A stretch of DNA of 64,000 bases from Silene noctiflora (GCA_009801015.1 VHZZ01000018.1:131939-195938), one strand, 5' to 3'. Positions 11,405 through 24,005 are shown, numbered from the stretch's first letter. The notes: a model not told the origin generated them from the letters alone. Translations and numbers: made by a program.

Positions 11405-12004
11405 NNNNNNNNNNNNNNNNNNNNNNNNNNNNNNNNNNNNNNNNNNNNNNNNNNNNNNNNNNNNNNNNNNNNNNNNNNNNNNNNNNNNNNNNNNNNNNNN
11501 NNNNNNNNNNNNNNNNNNNNNNNNNNNNNNNNNNNNNNNNNNNNNNNNNNNNNNNNNNNNNNNNNNNNNNNNNNNNNNNNNNNNNNNNNNNNNNNNNNNN
11601 NNNNNNNNNNNNNNNNNNNNNNNNNNNNNNNNNNNNNNNNNNNNNNNNNNNNNNNNNNNNNNNNNNNNNNNNNNNNNNNNNNNNNNNNNNNNNNNNNNNN
11701 NNNNNNNNNNNNNNNNNNNNNNNNNNNNNNNNNNNNNNNNNNNNNNNNNNNNNNNNNNNNNNNNNNNNNNNNNNNNNNNNNNNNNNNNNNNNNNNNNNNN
11801 NNNNNNNNNNNNNNNNNNNNNNNNNNNNNNNNNNNNNNNNNNNNNNNNNNNNNNNNNNNNNNNNNNNNNNNNNNNNNNNNNNNNNNNNNNNNNNNNNNNN
11901 NNNNNNNNNNNNNNNNNNNNNNNNNNNNNNNNNNNNNNNNNNNNNNNNNNNNNNNNNNNNNNNNNNNNNNNNNNNNNNNNNNNNNNNNNNNNNNNNNNNN
12001 NNNN
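11405..12004. other. Assembly gap, 600 N
   Basis: Exactly 600 undetermined bases, beginning inside a family B MITE. Frames that run through it are meaningless. Confidence 0.99.
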
Positions 12005-13569
12005 ACATTGAGGGAGTGAGTGAGGGGGTCATTTGATGACAAACGTGTAAATAGGTAGTGGGGTATAAAGGTAATTTAGTCATTTTTTAGGCCAAATAAG
12101 GTATGTTACCATTGGAGTGGATCGTAGTTTTAGATAAGTGTTAACATTTGTCTAGATCAGAGGGAGTATTATTTATCAATGTTAACTTAAAAAAGTATAA
12201 AGTAAGATTAAAAAAACGACTATATAACTTAAGACAGAAGTGAAAAACTATTTAAACCAACACTTTTTTGGGTGGAATGGGTGTATGTTAGGTTCAACCC
12301 TCTATTGTAAGACTAACTGTTTTTGTTTTTTTTATTCTATTGTATACACCGTATGTGATTTTTAATAAGGTAAATGAATAAACGAGATACGCTCCGCTCT
12401 TTGGAAGCAGGGTCTAATTAACCAACTTGTGATATTTTGCAACTATTATGTACTAAGTGCTTTTGCCAAAATATAAATACAGGTAAAATGTTCGGAAAAT
12501 CAAAATTTATTAAGTGATCTTTAATAAGTGCTTTTTTTAATATTGACACAAAAAATTGGAAAAATTTATAGACATACTTTGATATACCACATCATCGTAC
12601 AACCAAATTAATAAAAATTAGTAATTAACAATATTACTCATTAGCATTAAAATAAAATCTAGATAAAATATGACATGCGACTAAAAAAAATTATTATTTT
12701 CATTGGTTAGAGTTTACCTGACCTTGATTCACATGATGTACATAAAAATTTCTATTAAACTGATATCAAAAGATTAACGTAGAACAATTTTACACAAATA
12801 TTTATGCAATGAAACGACTTTATTTGATACTTCATAAGAAATAAATTAAAACTCTTTTGTAAACCTCCAAGATTAACTTTTCTCATCAACAAACATTTTT
12901 GTAACATCAATTTAGAAATCTAAATATATAGGACCTTATTAAATAGACAATGCCTAAAATTTTATATGCAATTGGGTTAATTCTCCTTAAGGTAAATATC
13001 TATTTTTTTTTCAAAAACAAGCTTAAAGCATTTTTGCCTTTGTGCCCCAAATTTACATTTCAATACATTATTAAAGTTATAATTAAATATTTATTATATT
13101 TCAAGGCCCACTATCAAAAAAATTAATTTTATTGTTTCTCATAAATAAGGAAAGCATTATAAGAACAAGTTGTCAAACATCAAACAATGACTTTCCTCTT
13201 CACTCCCTTTTGTCTCTTTAAGCTTCCTTCTTTGTGTTGCATGTCCTCCAAATTTGAGCAATTTTTGGGTAGGACAATATTTTGTTATTTAAAAATAACA
13301 TTGTCCAAGAGGAATAATAAAGCACAAGATTTGACAATTCAAATTGATTGTAATCACTCACTACCTAAGCTAAACATAATTGTGTCACTTGTAAAGTGAA
13401 ATAAAACATCCTTAGATATATTATTTATTTATTATGAATAATAATAATTATTATTATTATTAATTTTATATAAGATTGTTTTATAATGTACAACGATTTT
13501 AAGCTATAAATTTGATATTAAGTTATAAATATGTTATTTATAACAAGTTTGAACTTTAAACTAATTGGA
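12005..13569. other. Intergenic, no gene seen
   Basis: AT-rich. A half-MITE end, GATCAGAGGGAGTATTA, lies near 12155-12171 and suggests a degraded Stowaway whose other end may be in the gap. A short open frame at 13187-13399 has no recognisable domain. Confidence 0.5.
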
Positions 13570-13934
13570 CAGTAAGTAGATTATATATCTGATGTACTAC
13601 CACCAATTGTATAGTTTCTGAGCATTATAATAAAGTTTTTGAGTTTTGTTTTAAAAATTATGAGTTTTACTATAAAGTTTTTGTATTTATTCACTTAAAC
13701 ATTAAGCTCGAAAATTACAATGAAGCTCAAAAATATTACATGTAAGCTTAGTTAAATTTGAGTTTTGACGGAAACAAATTTAAATATAACTTATTAACTT
13801 TAATAAGCTCAGAAAAAATAAACATATGCTCAAAAACAAATAAAGTTTGAGGTAATAAGCTCAGAAAAAATACACGTATGCTCAAAAACAAATAAAATGT
13901 GAGGTAATACATCCGATATATGTTCCTTTTTCTC
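13570..13934 (-). mobile_element. Non-TIR MULE-like element, copy 3
   Basis: Perfect 9-base duplication CTAATTGGA at 13561-13569 and 13935-13943. Opposite orientation to copies 1 and 2: it begins CAGTAAG and ends TTCTC. Confidence 0.85.
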
Positions 13935-13943
13935 CTAATTGGA

Positions 13944-15275
13944 TACTATATTATTACGAATAAGAACTTAACTATAAATATACCAAATTCAAAAGAATAT
14001 ATTGATAGTCGAATTATTATCCACTATTTTCTTTTTTTAAAAAAAAAATTATATTTTGAAACTCAAGAATAAGAGTGTACTCATATAATGACCCGAATAC
14101 AAAAATAACTTAATGTGGATATTTCACTTTTTTTTTTCTATACATATAAATTGTGATATCTACCCTCGATAACTAACCATGAGTAATTTTGTCGTTGCGA
14201 ATGCTCTTATAAAAAGATTTCAAATTATTTTGAGACAATTTCTTGTGTAGAACGAGTGTATCAATCTTGAGTTTTAGACAAGCAAAAAGTGTAGGAAAAA
14301 CTAAAAAAGCAACAGATTTTTCTGTTTTAACGTTAATACGTATACCTCCGTTTTAAGGAAGACTGACCGTCAAATTGGACGGCAAAATAAGCTAAAAATG
14401 ATTGATAACCCCCTCCTAAATCGGACCCCAAATTAATTAAAAAAATTAAAATTAAGTCAATGAGTCAAGTTCAATGTGAAATCACAAGTGTCCTTAATTA
14501 CTTGGGACACATTTCGGCAATTGAGCATTAGTGCATGATATAGACTCATAGATTGCCCATTTACTTGGATTTATTGCTTTCTCATGCATTAATATCCAAT
14601 CAATTTGTACTTTGATTATTCTACTCATGATTTACTACCCATTTGATTGAGATTGGGAGGATGATAGGAATTTAGGAATTGTTGTCAAGATGTGGACTTA
14701 TCTTTCAAAAAAGCATCCATGGCCGAGTGACGGAATCAGGATTACTAGTTAAAGACGGAGAATTTTAAGGGATAAATTAAATGAGTAGTAATAAAGTAAG
14801 ATATACGGAAAGAAAAATAGAAATTTTTAATGTAAACTAAAAATGTTAAAATTTTCATTGTCTTTGAGAGTGCAGAATCGTGTTCTGGTTGGAGAGGCTA
14901 CCCATCTTGCTCTTTGCCCGAATATGTTGGAAAGGGGAACACGTGTCCAAAGACCAGCACGATACGACATGAAATCGGTCGTGGGCGATCCTGGGCTAAA
15001 GTTTGAAAAATAAGATCATGCCTAACTCAGGCACGAAAGGGCCCACATGATCACGATACACGCCATAGGTTATACTTGGGCAGTCATTTTCATTTGACCA
15101 GTTAGGCATGACACACGAAGTTCGCCTTTTCATGTCTAGTTCTCCTCCAACCACGGTGAACCGACACGAGACACGACCCAGGCCACTTCTTTCGGTACCC
15201 GAGTAAAAAAAAAATCGTAAAAATTAACTTTGACTATTCAATTTTTGTATAAAATAAAATAAGGGATCGTCGATA
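13944..15275. other. Intergenic with a CpG-rich remnant
   Basis: Mostly AT-rich. At about 14940-15190 there is a GC-richer patch with CACGATACGACATG, CAGGCACGA and CGACACGAGACACGACCC words, similar in style to the GTGCC-word element at 18580-19222. No gene recognised. Confidence 0.45.
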
Positions 15276-15284
15276 GAAAAATAA

Positions 15285-16148
15285 GGGTTGTGCTTTTTCA
15301 CATACGAACTTTACTCTTTCACATACGACTTTTACGATTTTACCCTTGCCATTTTTTCATCTCATTCGCTCAAACCCTGATAAACTTACCCATCGACTAC
15401 CCAACAACCACCACCCCCTCCCCTCCCAGCCACCACGCACAACCACCCACCACCTGGACTTCCCTTCCGTCATAGATGCTTCGCCGGGGACAAGTATATC
15501 TTTTTCTATTAAGATTTCGTTTGCCATTAAATAGCAAGATTTTGTGTTGCAGACTTACTAGTTATAGAATCTATCCGACCTACATTCACAAGTTCATGAT
15601 CGATTTCCGGCAAATTCTCATTTGTGACGGAAGGTATCCGTCACAAATGAGAAGACGGGTACCATTTCCTCTCACAAAATGCCCATGAGAAGAGAGAGGA
15701 AAGCAAGTGGGGGTGCCCCCACCTTGTCCCCTCCTATTCGTTTTGTGAGTGGCATTATCCGTCTTCGGATCCGACCCGTCACAAGGGAGACGCTTTGTTG
15801 ATTTCCTTACTTGCACATTTATTGATCGATTTCTTGATGATTGATTAAAAAAATTGCAAAAAACAATATTGATTTCCTTACTTGCACATTGATTGATGGA
15901 TTTCTTAATAATCGATAAAAAAATTGCAAGAAACAATATTAACAATCGATGAATGAATAATTACTTCATTGTTTAGTAAAATTAAGAACCATGGTTGAAA
16001 TCACTTGATCAATTAAATTATGTTTTAGGATAATAAAAATAGTAGAAGAGTTAATTTGATTAGGCTTGAGGTCAGAAGGGCATTAAATGGAAAGTTAATG
16101 ATAAAGTGTATGTGAAAGAGTAAAATCCCTATGTGAAAAAGTAATTCC
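15285..16148. mobile_element. 864-bp MULE-type element with a proline-rich insert
   Basis: Perfect 9-base duplication GAAAAATAA at 15276-15284 and 16149-16157. Termini share CTTTTTCACATA and ACTCTTTCACATAC as inverted repeats. The interior has a GC-rich, CCA-rich patch (about 15400-15490) that reads as Pro/Thr/His-rich in two frames and stands out from the AT-rich rest. It could be a captured host exon (Pack-MULE), which I cannot prove. A family B MITE is nested at 15609-15797. Two 71-bp tandem units follow at about 15799-15941. Confidence 0.7.
15609..15797 (-). mobile_element. Family B MITE nested in a MULE-type element
   Basis: Starts GGCAAATTCTCATTTGTGAC and ends GGAGACGCTTTG. Flanks TCGATTTCC (15600-15608) and TTGATTTCC (15798-15806) match at 8 of 9. 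Confidence 0.85.
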
Positions 16149-16306
16149 GAAAAATAAAGTACTCCCTCTTACTCAGCATATTGTTCCCTCTTTCCTTTTT
16201 TATGTTCGTTGAGTTTTGTTTCCTTTTTGCTTATTTGGTAACTCTTGTGTCATCCAAATTCAATTCCAAAATGCAGTATAATGTTTTGTCTGGTCTAAAT
16301 TTTTTT

Positions 16307-16741
16307 CGGAAAATGTACGCGGTACGCCGGTACCCCTGAATTTTGAAGTTTTTTTTTTATTCGAAAAACTTTAAGAACCCATAACTCGTGTTTACGAGTT
16401 CAGAAACTGATAATTTTTTTTTCAAATCGATTATCTTTTCGAGAACTGCGATTTGAAAAAAAAAATTATCATATTTGAATCCCTTTGCTATTAGTTTTTG
16501 TACGCCAAAGTTTTTTTTGAATGAACAAATTTTTTGTAACCATATCTCTTGGTCACGAATTCCAAACTCGACATTTTTTTTTTCAAGTTGTAGTTCTCGG
16601 TAAGATGATCAATGTGGAAAAAAAAAATCATCACTTTCTGAGCTCGTAAACATGTGTTGTGGCCTCTTAAAGTGTTTCGGATAAAAAAATTGGGTATCTT
16701 GGACAAAACTTCAAAGTTCAAGGTATCACGTGAATTTTGCG
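16307..16741. mobile_element. MITE with CGGAAAAT...ATTTTGCG ends
   Basis: Starts CGGAAAATGTACGCGGTACG and ends GGTATCACGTGAATTTTGCG. Same family as 49890-50410, which has a clean 9-base duplication. Rich in A/T homopolymers; no coding sequence. Confidence 0.65.
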
Positions 16742-17122
16742 AAAGAAGTATTATCACTCTCATTCAATTATGGGAGGTACTTTTTCTTTGCTGGGATTAT
16801 CATGAATAGATGATGTGATAGGTAGATTTCTTGTGTTTGACGTTGTTTTGACTTTTTAAGGTAAATTTCTTTATTTATTTAATTTACAAATTGTCCTATT
16901 TATTTTTGCCAACGGTCAAAAAAGGGGATTTTACTTTTCTAGACACATGAGACATGCTCAAAATAAAAACAAAATAAAATATAAATTTTTGGTAAAATAA
17001 TTCTACAGTCAAATATTGTAAAACCATTATAAAAACACAAAGTGAGACCTTATTGCAAACAAAGTAGTATCAAAAGTTCTTTTTAACTTTTACGTAAAAT
17101 GTCACTTGATTTTATAATAACA

Positions 17123-17560
17123 CTAGTTTTATACCCGTGTAAAAAGATGCACGGGTTTGTTATTTATAATATAAAAATATCCGTTTTACAATACACTGTA
17201 GCGGTGTAAAACTGACTACCACCCATAATTAATTAAAAAAAAAAAACATCTTTCAAAAAATTCCAATGATTTAAAATAATCAAACAAACATTAAAAAAAT
17301 CCACTAAAACCCAAATCCAACTAAAAGGCATACTTCTTTCGATTATTTGTTTAAAATTAATTTTGTTGAAAAACAGGAGCCCCGCAATTGAATTATAGAG
17401 AAAAAATGAAATCAACAAAATAGGGGAGGGAGTAATTAAAGTGTACAATTAATGTGTAAACCCTTTTACACAAGATTTTTGTAAACCCTTTTACACAAGA
17501 TTTTGTATTTTATAAATAAAAGAAATGTAAAATATATACGAATTATTCTATTTGGAAAAA
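17123..17560 (-). mobile_element. Helitron 3' end; upper limit approximate
   Basis: Read on the minus strand, a hairpin (CCCGTGC, ATCTTTTTA, CACGGG) is followed by TATAAAACTAG and then T. This is a Helitron 3' terminus of the 7611-8333 type. I could not place its 5' end. Confidence 0.6.
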
Positions 17561-17586
17561 TTTCTCGGAGTTACAATCCCTCCGAT

Positions 17587-17776
17587 TGGTGTGCGTTTAC
17601 CCATTAACGGTTTTAAACGATGATTCATGTCAGCCGACCCCAAATCATTTTGGGATTAAGGCTCTGATGTTGTTGTTGGTGTGCGTTTACCCATTGACGA
17701 TTCTAAACGATGATTCATGTCAGCCGATCCCAAATCATTTTGGGATTAAGGCTCTGATGTTGTTGTTGTTGTTGTA
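17587..17776 (+). mobile_element. SINE 3' half, duplicated in tandem (Au-like)
   Basis: Two units share CCCAAATCATTTTGGGATTA then AGGCTCTGATGTTGTTGTTG, ending in a (TTG)n tail as in plant Au SINEs. The same end recurs on the minus strand at 48601-48700. The tRNA-like 5' part is missing. Confidence 0.7.
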
Positions 17777-18304
17777 CAATCCCTCCGATTCTTATTAATT
17801 GTCCATCAAATTAAAATACTCTTTACAAATCTTATAAAAGTTAGATAATTTTAAAGAATCGGAGGTAATATGACGTAAGCGGGACTAAAGATAGATCTTT
17901 TTCTTTTGAAAGTATTGGGCTTAAAAAGCTGTGGGGTTGTGAGCCATTCCATCCAAAGAATTTCTTAGGTCAGTCACCTCTTTTTTCTTTTAGCTTATTA
18001 TTAAATTAATATTATATTAATATAATATTTCAATAATTTAAGTTTTGTCAGATTTTGTTAAATAATTTGAGTATCACTATTCACTAAAGTCTCCTTTATT
18101 GGTGAATGTTGATTTTTTTCTCGAAGAGTAAAGCAAAACATGTCGGAACATAAAAGAAAATAAAATACCTCGATATTTAGGGATGATTGAATCGAATTTT
18201 AAACGAATGGGGTTGAATGATGAGAAATATGGATTTCAGTTCAGTTTAGCTTATTTCCGTTCGGCTTCACTCAGTTTAGTTCAGCTCGTCTTTTCACACA
18301 TTAA

Positions 18305-18468
18305 GGCCCTGATCTTTTGGCTTAATTTCAACTCATTTCAGTTTAGTTCAACTTCATTAAGTTCAGATAAGCATTATGCTCATCTCTTCATAAGTTAAGT
18401 TTTACTTGAACTTCAGCTTAGCTCAACCCCATTGAATTCTGCTCGTACCAGAAGAAAAGAACGGGGCC
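18305..18468. mobile_element. Tourist-like MITE with (AACTGA) words
   Basis: Flanked by TAA on both sides. TIRs GGCCCTGATCTTTTGG and AAGAAAAGAACGGGGCC. Same family as 56954-57145. Confidence 0.75.
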
Positions 18469-18579
18469 TAAAGTGAAGAGATTAGAGATGTCTTGCTCTC
18501 TTTTTTCCACTTCTCTTTCTAGAATTTTTTTTATTTTTATTTTCCACTCCTCATTCTTTCCTTTTTGGGCAGTTATTTC

Positions 18580-19222
18580 TAGAGTTGACAATAGGTTGTG
18601 CTGGGCCGGCACGTTGTGCTTTCCTCCAAAATTGACCCGAACCAGGCACGGATATTAGGTTGGTCGTGCCGTGCCGCGCCGTGCCTGGCTCACTCACCCC
18701 AACCCATGCCGCGGCCCGCTCTTGGCACGCCCAGTTTCGTGCCCGGGCCGTGCCTGGCCCATGGGCTATTTGTGCCTAGCATCTGAGCCGGCCCATATGT
18801 CTTAAATTTATTTTTTTTATTTTTTTTTTTACAAAAATTGTTTATAACTGTTACTCCCTCCATTTCTTTATGATGTTCCCATTTTATTAAAATACTCCTC
18901 ACATATATTCAAGAAATGGGAACATCATTAAAAAACGGGGGAGTATATTTTTAGTATTTTGTTTAATAAATGATAAATTGTTATATAATTGTTTTATAAT
19001 TGCTATATTTTTAGTACTTTCGTGCCAATTCCCGGGTCGTGCCGTGCCAGGCCCGTCGTGCTAGACCTACTCGTGTCTGGGCCGTGCCGTGCTTGGGCAC
19101 GAAGATTTGAGGAAAGTCGCGTCGGAGCCCGCCTCAAGCACGATCGTGCCGGATCCGTGCCGCCTCGAAGAACTCGTCGTGTCGTGCCGTGCCGCCCACC
19201 AGCCCACTGTATTACCAACTCT
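18580..19222. mobile_element. CpG-rich MULE-type element built of GTGCC words
   Basis: Perfect 9-base duplication AGTTATTTC at 18571-18579 and 19223-19231. TIRs TAGAGTTGACAAT and, on the complement, AGAGTTGGTAATAC. Each flank of the body is a string of GCCGTGCC/CGGCACG words, much richer in GC than its surroundings. A Stowaway MITE sits in the AT-rich centre. Open frames here are repeat artefacts. Confidence 0.85.
18854..18943. mobile_element. Short Stowaway MITE nested in the GTGCC element
   Basis: 90 bp between TA dinucleotides. CTCCCTCCATTTCTT and AAGAAATGGGAACATC arms pair as a near-perfect hairpin. Confidence 0.8.
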
Positions 19223-19231
19223 AGTTATTTC

Positions 19232-19599
19232 GAGTAAAAACGAAAATGTTGAAGAAAACCCCAATCCTGGATGCAGCAACATTACATATAGAAGTAGAAA
19301 CTTTCCCTCAATCACACAAAGGGTCTTTGGGCTTGATGAGCGGATAATGAAGAGGCTCCATCATAACTTGGAACCTCGGGGAGTCGGGGTCATCCACCTC
19401 TAATATCACGTGAGAAGGTCATCTCAACCAACAGCTTTAAAATTTAAATTTGATTTTTATGACCAAGCCAGAAATTGCATGCCTTAATAATGGGGCACAC
19501 TTTTCTCAAGACTAATGTGATTAACATAAAAGTTTCTTTCATTCACATAGACGAAAACCGACACCAACAGATGAAAATTATCGACAGTCGAGAAAGAAA
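19232..19599. other. Intergenic, nothing recognised
   Basis: Mixed sequence between the GTGCC element and the unidentified minus-strand locus. It may include the 3' part of that transcript. Confidence 0.4.
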
Positions 19600-21084
19600 A
19601 AAGAGCAAAAAAAACACAAGAATCAATTACCACATGGTTCTGTTTTGTAGTAATCATGCTTGATATAGTCTGATTTGGATTTGCATACATTAGGACAAAG
19701 TTTCAAATCACTCTCCCCTTTAATTGCATAATCCGTTGCGCCTTGTGTTTTCGACCTGAAAAGAAAAAAAATTGTTTGAAGGTTACACTTTTTCTTAAAT
19801 TTAGGCGATGATTTGATATACATATTTATCTCTATTCATCTCAGACCCAACAAAATTAAGACAAGCTAAAAGACAATGCAGTGATGTGGTACTTTGCGCG
19901 ACTGCCAAATATATTCCAAAAGATGGACCCGAAACAGAGAGCATGAGAGCCTCAGAGGGATGATAAGTGACAACTTACATGTTGCCTTGTCAGCCAAAAT
20001 TGTCAATCTTTCGTTTGAAAATCCCCTCGCCTGGACGTTGGGAGGTTGATCAGTGGACAATGGACGAGCGAGCGCAGGAGACGCATCATAAGGGTCTCTT
20101 TTTTAGGCATTGTTGCTCGTGGGTTTGTCCATGTTTGGCAGCAAGTGAAGTTGCTGAAGTATTGTTGTGTCAGAGGAGTGTCCTTTGGTGACGATAAGCC
20201 CCCACACAGCCAAAGTGAAGTGCCAAAATCCTTCAAAGACGAGATAACAACCTATAGTCTCCCATCAGTTCAATTAATCCGCCATGTTGTTGCAGGCTTG
20301 CAACCACTAGCCTTCCAACGGACACTTACGAAGTTCCTTCTTTTCAACATCCTGAAGTTACAAAGAATGATAATAAAAAATTCAAATCAAATGGACATCA
20401 GCAGCATGTATTAACAGTTTTGGTTTTAGCCTTGTAAGGCAAAAAAGTCTCTATACGAACCTCGGGAGTGACTTCTGGAACAAAAGCAATCATAAAAACA
20501 ATGTGGAATGTTGACATACTCCTGCTACATCGAAGATAGCCTTCATTAGATTTTACACAGAACATAACTCCATTTAACATTCAATACAACAAAAACAGTT
20601 ACTCTAGTGCAACGGCACTAGCAAATGGCAGGGTAACAGGATTAGAGGAATGGATAGACACAACCTTACCTCGTGTTAACAAGGAGAGATTGAAAAACGC
20701 ATTGAGAATTCCGGCGAGTGATTACTCCTTCAAAATAATATGGAGCACATCTAGTTAGCGAGTCAATTTTGCTTTATTTCATAATAAATCAGAGCCAACG
20801 AATAGCGAATCTTTAGTTCCAAAACATCATTTAAAATTCAGTAAGAATAAGTGATATTGACTTTGGATTAAAAGTAAATTGAAGCGTGAAGTCGTGAACA
20901 TTGTATACTTCTCTTTGCTGTCCATAAAGGCAAGTAGATTTTGATAGTAGGCAAAGAAGATATGTACTTAGGCTGGGGGATGATGATGACTAACTTTACA
21001 AAAAAAAGAAAAAAAAAACAGAGAAAGGAGAAGGGTGCAAGTAGAACTGAGGAGCTGCATCAACAAACAAAAACCTTGCTAATG

Positions 21085-21200
21085 GGTCTCTTACAACAAC
21101 GACAACATTACTCAAGTTTCTCAAGGGCTCCAGCAAATCACGGAGTAAGGCTTACCCTTGTGCTAGCAACACAAAGAGGATGTTTCTAAATTACCCAAGA
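21085..21200 (-). mobile_element. SINE fragment
   Basis: Holds ACAACAACGACAACATTACT, then CACGGAGTAAGGCTTACCC and GCAACACAAAGAGGATGTTTC. These are the order and words of a plant Au-type SINE in minus orientation. Related to 23868-24005 and 50482-50580. Confidence 0.5.
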
Positions 21201-22768
21201 TAAAAATTGAGTCCAAAGAACTGCATCAAATGACTAAATCACAATAAAAAGGAAGCGCAGCCAGTTTGGTGTGTATTTCATTATAATCCAAAAACAAAGA
21301 ATACCGAGTCTTTAATTCTATTGGAATTTGGGTTTTTAACTAAGCAAAAATCATATATCCCTAACATTTGGAAAAATATATGAGGGAAAAGTGTTGCATT
21401 TTCAATGAACAGGAAGGAAAATTAATCACACATTCCATGTGTTAATAGTAATACCAGAAAACAGTGCTGATTTGTTAGGCAAAACACTATACAGAATAAA
21501 AAGAGACACCACCTTTCCCATCCATATGTTTCACGTTTGTGACTATTAAACATCTTTCCTGATTGAACAGTTGACTACCCTCTAAAACTTATCATGCAGC
21601 AAACAGAAACAGGCTCTTTCCCTATATCAGCTAGTCGAGAAAACACTTAGGAAAGGGATTTATTTGGTACATATTAACATACCCAGTATACGCCATGCAA
21701 CGAACTGAAGTAAGCACATGCTCACTGACCTCAGCGAGAAAGACTTTGCAACAGACAGGATGGTTTCCTGTACTCTGCCTTATTATTTCACGGGAATCTG
21801 GTTAAAGATTTTCAATAACTGGTTGAAAGAGAAGCGAAAAAGCAACATTAGTGCAGAAGTCAGTCAACCTAATGGGTAAAGTCATGAGGGTGGAAATCAT
21901 GACTTTAGTTCAAACTCCTTCAGTATTAAAACTGTCCTAGCGACTCCCTTTACGACAAAAAAAACAAAAGCGTTAGCAAAGATGGTGATGTGAGATGAAA
22001 CAAAAAGGCAACAGAAGAAAGAACAGTGAAATGATAAGGGATAACTACATACAACCTTTCATACATCTATGCAGCTATCCACTTTCATTGTCTATGGCAC
22101 TGGTGCTTCACGTTGTTAAAAGCGTAGCTACACAGACTGGCATAACACTGACAAAGCAACTATTTTAAGAAACCAACCAATGGGTGACTCCGCACTGGTC
22201 TGGGAATTATTGCATTAGTTCAGTGAGATTCATATTTTTTTACCGCTGGTATGTGTTGAATGAATAGAAGAACTGATNGCTGTCATTGGAAATTAACGTC
22301 ACAAATAAGAACCTCAAGGGCTCTACTCTCCACAATCAGAGCACTCAAGTCACAGAAAAAGAAGCNTGATTTCCTAACGAACTTAAAGTGGCCCATCTAA
22401 TGACATGTTGTTNCAGAACTAAAATAACTTCTCCCTTAAAGATCAGACTCCGATTAACAGTGATAAAGTTTCTCAACTACCAGCAAACTTTAACAGAAGC
22501 ATCAGGCTCGTGAATAACCAAAAATTACGAAGGAATGTTGACAAAGTAGTCTCCGCTAAGATATAAGGTAGAGGAGATCAAATGGCTATGGGGGGCCGTC
22601 GTCGGTCGCTTTGGCCCACAATAAGGCCCAAAAAACGTTCATCAGACATGTTGGGAAGGCTTAAAATTGTCAAAAATCATATTATATATATGCATTATAT
22701 ACCCTTCACTCCTCTAGTTCAGTATGTAAGCGTGTCTATATATAGAAGGCTCAGATTGATAGTTGTTA

Positions 22769-23033
22769 GGTAAGGATCCCATACCCATATACTCAAGTTG
22801 TCGAAGTAACGTAACTTATGGGCCACTTATATTATCCACCAAGTCGATGAAATTCGGAACTTCAATATAGAGGTCAAACAAGCAAAGACGAAGCTGGAAA
22901 AGAATGAGAAAAAGTCAAAGGGGATGGTCTATACTCTATATGTAGTAGTAACATATATTACTTCGACTCTTCAAATTCTGGCCTTACCGATATCCAAAAC
23001 GACACTCAAGGATATGGGTATGGAATCCTTACC
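22769..23033. mobile_element. 265-bp MITE with 24-bp TIRs
   Basis: GGTAAGGATCCCATACCCAT at the left pairs with ATGGGTATGGAATCCTTACC at the right. No clear target duplication, so the superfamily is open. Confidence 0.65.
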
Positions 23034-23867
23034 AAACGCTTTTCCCTACAGACAATATTACTTGACAAAAGTAGAGGACGAGACAACAATATGAAGCAAA
23101 TGATCTACTTAAATAAATGGGTTATTTATGTCACATGTCGTGTCGGGTTACATGACAACCCAATGACTCAAATGGGTATACAATCTTATATAGTCATAAC
23201 CATAATCCTCAAACTGTCTATGATTTTTCAGTCATATCAATGTTTGTAGGCTCTACTTTGCATATCATTAGAAAATATGGCCTTACACCCCTACTTGATG
23301 ACCAAAATAATTACTTCTTTCAAGAATTGAACTAATGATGGTTGCTTTAGGCAATGATCTTCTCAGCTAATAACTTGTGCATTGAACTAAACTGAATATA
23401 ACTTCCGTTTAGCTAAATGAATGTATTTGTTTGAGAGCTTTTTACCCAAAACCAGAAAACCTGAACTAAACAAAATGGGGTAGAGTTGAAGCAAATCCAA
23501 TGGACCTAACTCCTAAGTTTAAGCTTTGAATCCTCTACTTCTTCCATGAGAAAACGAAAGCCTCACTAATTAGGGGTCGGTTAGAATACGGTTAATTTGT
23601 CAGTTGTCACAAGGATAATATACAGTAAAAACAAAGGGAAGTAGCAAGGAAAAAAGGTGGAGGATGGTGGAGGAAGATTATTACCTCCATTGGAGGATAG
23701 TAGATTACCCTAGGGGGGAGGCAGGGAATTATCACCCCTAATTAGGTACCAATAACCCTATCTTCCTTCCTTCCCTCCTTCAACTATCACAATTACCACC
23801 CCAGTTCCTCTACTTTCGCTACATTTACCCCGTTAAAAATTGCTTTATTCCAAGCAAGCCCTACATT

Positions 23868-24005
23868 TACAACAACCACCACAACTTACCCTAGTGCTTC
23901 TACGACTCTCGCAAATTGCGGAATAAGGGGAGTCGGATGTACGCAGCGTTTGCAACACAACAAGGTAGTTGCTTAATGGCCCAAGATGAAAATTGAATCG
24001 AGAAC
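23868..24005 (-). mobile_element. Au-like SINE fragment
   Basis: Contains GGGGAGTCGGATGTACGCAG and TTGCAACACAACAAGG, typical internal words of Au SINEs, and begins with an ACAACAACCACC tail complement. Diverged. Confidence 0.55.

Noticed and set aside
11136-12083. Long open frames of 231-315 codons across 11136-12083
   Set aside because: They run through 600 undetermined bases, so the frame is meaningless.
17461-17506. CRISPR-like short direct repeats (GTAAACCCTTTTACACAAGA twice)
   Set aside because: Only two copies, no spacers, and the genome is a plant.
17586-17798. Frame with an internal repeat
   Set aside because: It is the duplicated 3' part of a SINE.
18598-19403. Several overlapping frames with Arg/Pro-rich products
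   Set aside because: They come from GTGCC-word repeats in a MULE-type element, with no start context or domain.
20941-21189. 82-codon frame on the plus strand
   Set aside because: Covers an A-rich stretch and a SINE fragment; no homology and opposite to the likely transcript.
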